This document shows, in pieces, positions 14,460 to 16,160 of a stretch of 16,160 nt of DNA. The notes under the pieces are model-generated. The model worked only from the letters and a program-made list of their open reading frames with translations. It was not told where the DNA came from and did not search any database. How positions within the stretch are numbered: position 1 is the first letter of the stretch; each line of letters starts with the position of its first letter. The DNA is taken from positions 1-16,160 of the forward strand of contig DAPT01000076.1 of assembly GCA_002502215.1 (NCBI GenBank), in the 5' to 3' direction. Origin of the DNA: Euryarchaeota archaeon UBA124 (GTDB lineage: Archaea; Thermoplasmatota; Poseidoniia; Poseidoniales; Poseidoniaceae). A program made the translations under genes and the position numbers.

Positions 14460-15493
14460 GCCCAAGAAACGTCTTTCGCCCCTCGGAAGATAATTTGATT
14501 TTGATGCCACTCAAGCGAAGCAGGCAATTGAAGCAGCGGCTCTCCGTCTGCTTGGATAAAGGTTGAATGGCCTGTTGGTACATCGGATGGGACGCCGTGT
14601 TGATCGATGGGGCGAAGTGAAATCCGGTTCACATCAAGTTGCTCTATCCCCCATCTTCCAACATGCTTTCCTTTCTTGACTGGCCCCATTAACGACAACA
14701 TTTGCAATCGGCTCAATCGATACGCTAGGACAACCGATCCATTTTCTCGGGTTGGATGCATGCCCGGAACCACTCGATATCCCCCTCCAAAGGTTTCACC
14801 GGTGGTAACCGTCATCATAGTCAAGTCGTGGATGGAAGGTTCACCATCGTCCAGTTTCAACTCAATCTTTCTTCTCGGCCAGAATGGAATGGTCGTTACA
14901 CCGAGGTATGTGTACTTCTTCGGCCCCTTGATCCATTTCGCACGACGAAGCTTTGCTCGACTAATTTCTGAAGTGATTCCAGCATCGGATTCAAGGAAGA
15001 CCCAGCGCACAGTTCGGCCTTCGTTGCTGGCCTCACCATTCCAGTGATTTGATGGAGGACTTGGATAATCGTCCAACGTTGGTGCTGCAAATCCTTCGAG
15101 TCGCCAGGCTCCACAACTTCGGTCAACTCCGTTGACAAGGATGTCGATGGCTTGATTGAGATTGTCGCGAGAGATTCCGTGTGTAATGCAGCAATCGTTC
15201 CCAGAACCAAAGGGGATCTGTCCAAGCGGAATGGTGGAACCGCGGAGGCCGGATGCAACCTCATGGACAATTCCGTCTCCTCCAACAGCGACAACAAGAG
15301 GTGAATCATCGTTCTTGGATTCGATATCTGTGCGGAGTTGGTGAGCGATTTCTGCCCCATGACCAATCCTTTCTGTGATGTGTTCATCGACTTCAAATCC
15401 ACGCTCAATCAATCGTTCCTTTATGCCCGGCCAAGCCTTACCGCAACGAAAGTCTCGGCTCGCTGGATTGACGATAAAATGAGCCTTGACCAT
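14456..15493 (-). CDS. Diacylglycerol/sphingosine kinase-family lipid kinase
   Basis: A 345-residue protein of the DAGK-catalytic (YegS/DgkB-like) family, which phosphorylates a lipid alcohol using ATP. The nucleotide loop is VVAVGGDGIVHEVASGL (GGDG at 71-74, with Ile where Thr is usual). Next comes IPFGSGNDCC (PFGSGND at 94-100). Family-typical downstream blocks are GGGYRVVPGMHPTRENG (236-252) and ADGEPL (315-320). The start is either the ATG at 15493 or one at 15514, seven codons upstream; I prefer 15493 because the family begins with a short lead-in to the first strand (VKAHFIVNP) and because a TATA-like GATACATT lies about 33 nt upstream. It is convergent with the lipoprotein gene (4-nt stop overlap) and divergent from ribD. 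In archaea the substrate could be an archaeol-type or isoprenoid alcohol; that is inference. Confidence 0.88.
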   Translation of the reverse strand: MVKAHFIVNPASRDFRCGKAWPGIKERLIERGFEVDEHITERIGHGAEIAHQLRTDIESKNDDSPLVVAVGGDGIVHEVASGLRGSTIPLGQIPFGSGNDCCITHGISRDNLNQAIDILVNGVDRSCGAWRLEGFAAPTLDDYPSPPSNHWNGEASNEGRTVRWVFLESDAGITSEISRAKLRRAKWIKGPKKYTYLGVTTIPFWPRRKIELKLDDGEPSIHDLTMMTVTTGETFGGGYRVVPGMHPTRENGSVVLAYRLSRLQMLSLMGPVKKGKHVGRWGIEQLDVNRISLRPIDQHGVPSDVPTGHSTFIQADGEPLLQLPASLEWHQNQIIFRGAKDVSWA

Positions 15494-15587
15494 GCTGTTT
15501 GCTGAATCCTGCACGGTTTCAATGTATCCATGGATGAACGAACAGACTCATCAACTCGATACCTTTCGGATTCGATGAGGACCCCTC

Positions 15588-16160
15588 ATGTGGACCAAAG
15601 AAGACGAAACTTTCATGCAACGCGCTCTTGACATCGCTGAGCGTGGTCGCGGTCGTGTTGCTCCGAATCCTTTGGTTGGCTGCGTTCTTGTCAAGGAGGG
15701 AGAAATTATTGCCGAAGGGTGGCATGATCATCTCGGTGGCCTCCATGCTGAACAGATGGCCATTCACGATGCTGAATCAAAAGGGAAATCTCCGAATGGT
15801 TCGACGGTTTACGTCACCCTGGAACCATGCAATCACTACGGTCGCACCCCTCCTTGTACTCAGGCGTTAATGTGGGCTGGAATCAAGAAAGCCGTCATCG
15901 CTCACTATGACCCCAACCCAACCGTCCGTGGTCAAGGAGTCGAAGTACTCAAGAATGCAGGAATTGAAGTCGAAACCGGATTGCTCGAAGCTGAGGCAGC
16001 AGTTCAAATGCGTGAATTCCTGTATTGGTGTGAGCATAGAAGGCCAATTGTTACCGTCAAATTAGCCGTCGATAAGAACGGTTCAGTTGACGATCGTAGT
16101 CAGGCCGCTGGTCGCTTTACATCTGAAGGCTGCCTTGATGCTGTTCATCAATTACGCAAA
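15588..16160 (+). CDS. ribD: Riboflavin biosynthesis RibD-type deaminase/reductase (partial, cut by right edge)
   Basis: The first 191 codons of a bacterial-type RibD. This enzyme deaminates diaminohydroxyphosphoribosylaminopyrimidine and, in the second domain, reduces the ribosyl side chain, two steps of riboflavin synthesis. The start is ATG at 15588 (MWTKEDETFMQRALDIA). The zinc deaminase site is complete: LHAEQMA with His53 and Glu55, then TLEPCNHYGRTPPCTQAL with Cys81 and Cys90. The reductase domain begins at about residue 150 (RPIVTVKLAVDKNGSVDD), so the gene is of the fused two-domain form, though most of the reductase lies beyond the window. The gene is divergent from the lipid kinase with a 94-base spacer. 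Domains and reaction are confident; whether neighbouring genes complete the pathway cannot be seen here. Confidence 0.92.
   Translation, partial: MWTKEDETFMQRALDIAERGRGRVAPNPLVGCVLVKEGEIIAEGWHDHLGGLHAEQMAIHDAESKGKSPNGSTVYVTLEPCNHYGRTPPCTQALMWAGIKKAVIAHYDPNPTVRGQGVEVLKNAGIEVETGLLEAEAAVQMREFLYWCEHRRPIVTVKLAVDKNGSVDDRSQAAGRFTSEGCLDAVHQLRK

Noticed and set aside
1..16160. CRISPR arrays, insertion sequences, rRNA genes
   Set aside because: No regularly spaced repeats, transposase motifs or terminal inverted repeats, and no rRNA-like stretch were seen on either strand.

Overview
The window looks like chromosomal DNA from an archaeon, most likely a marine Thermoplasmatota-type lineage (Marine Group II/III, Poseidoniales-like). 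This placement is inference: no ribosomal RNA or ribosomal protein gene is present. It rests on archaeal TATA-like boxes centred about 25-28 nt upstream of a start codon or tRNA end, very short or absent 5' leaders, a small archaeal-style Toprim protein, an Lrp/AsnC regulator, and a Trm4/NSUN2-type RNA methyltransferase that resembles the eukaryotic enzyme along its whole length. Coding density is high, with no gene-free stretch above about 180 bases. Many junctions overlap by 1-4 nt.

Left part (1-4217). A multi-pass membrane protein of unknown function is transcribed leftwards and runs off the window. Divergent from it is a probable operon: a Trm4/NSUN2-like tRNA m5C methyltransferase, a secreted or membrane-anchored protein of unknown function joined by an ATGA overlap, and an Lrp/AsnC transcription regulator. 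Next (4214-5938, minus strand) come a NERD/PD-(D/E)XK nuclease-like protein and a small Toprim protein.

Centre (6107-12866). This is an aerobic terminal oxidase locus: coxB (subunit II, CuA), coxA (subunit I), coxC (subunit III), coxD (subunit IV), then a separately promoted SCO/SenC-type copper chaperone gene. The metal ligands and proton-channel residues of an A1-type haem-copper oxidase are all visible. Three subunits and the SCO protein carry extra material: a secreted domain with a C-x-C-H motif at the front of subunit I, a two-helix plus His-rich front part on subunit III, a long insertion in the CuA domain of subunit II, and two DUF4430-like repeats plus a Cys-rich segment in the SCO protein. 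I regard this elaborated oxidase and its assembly factor as the most interesting part of the window.

Right part (12911-16160). A tRNA-Ser(TGA) with encoded CCA and its own TATA box is followed by a lipoprotein with a transmembrane helix and a disordered tail. A convergent diacylglycerol/sphingosine-kinase-family lipid kinase follows, and then the start of a bacterial-type ribD (riboflavin deaminase/reductase), cut by the right edge.
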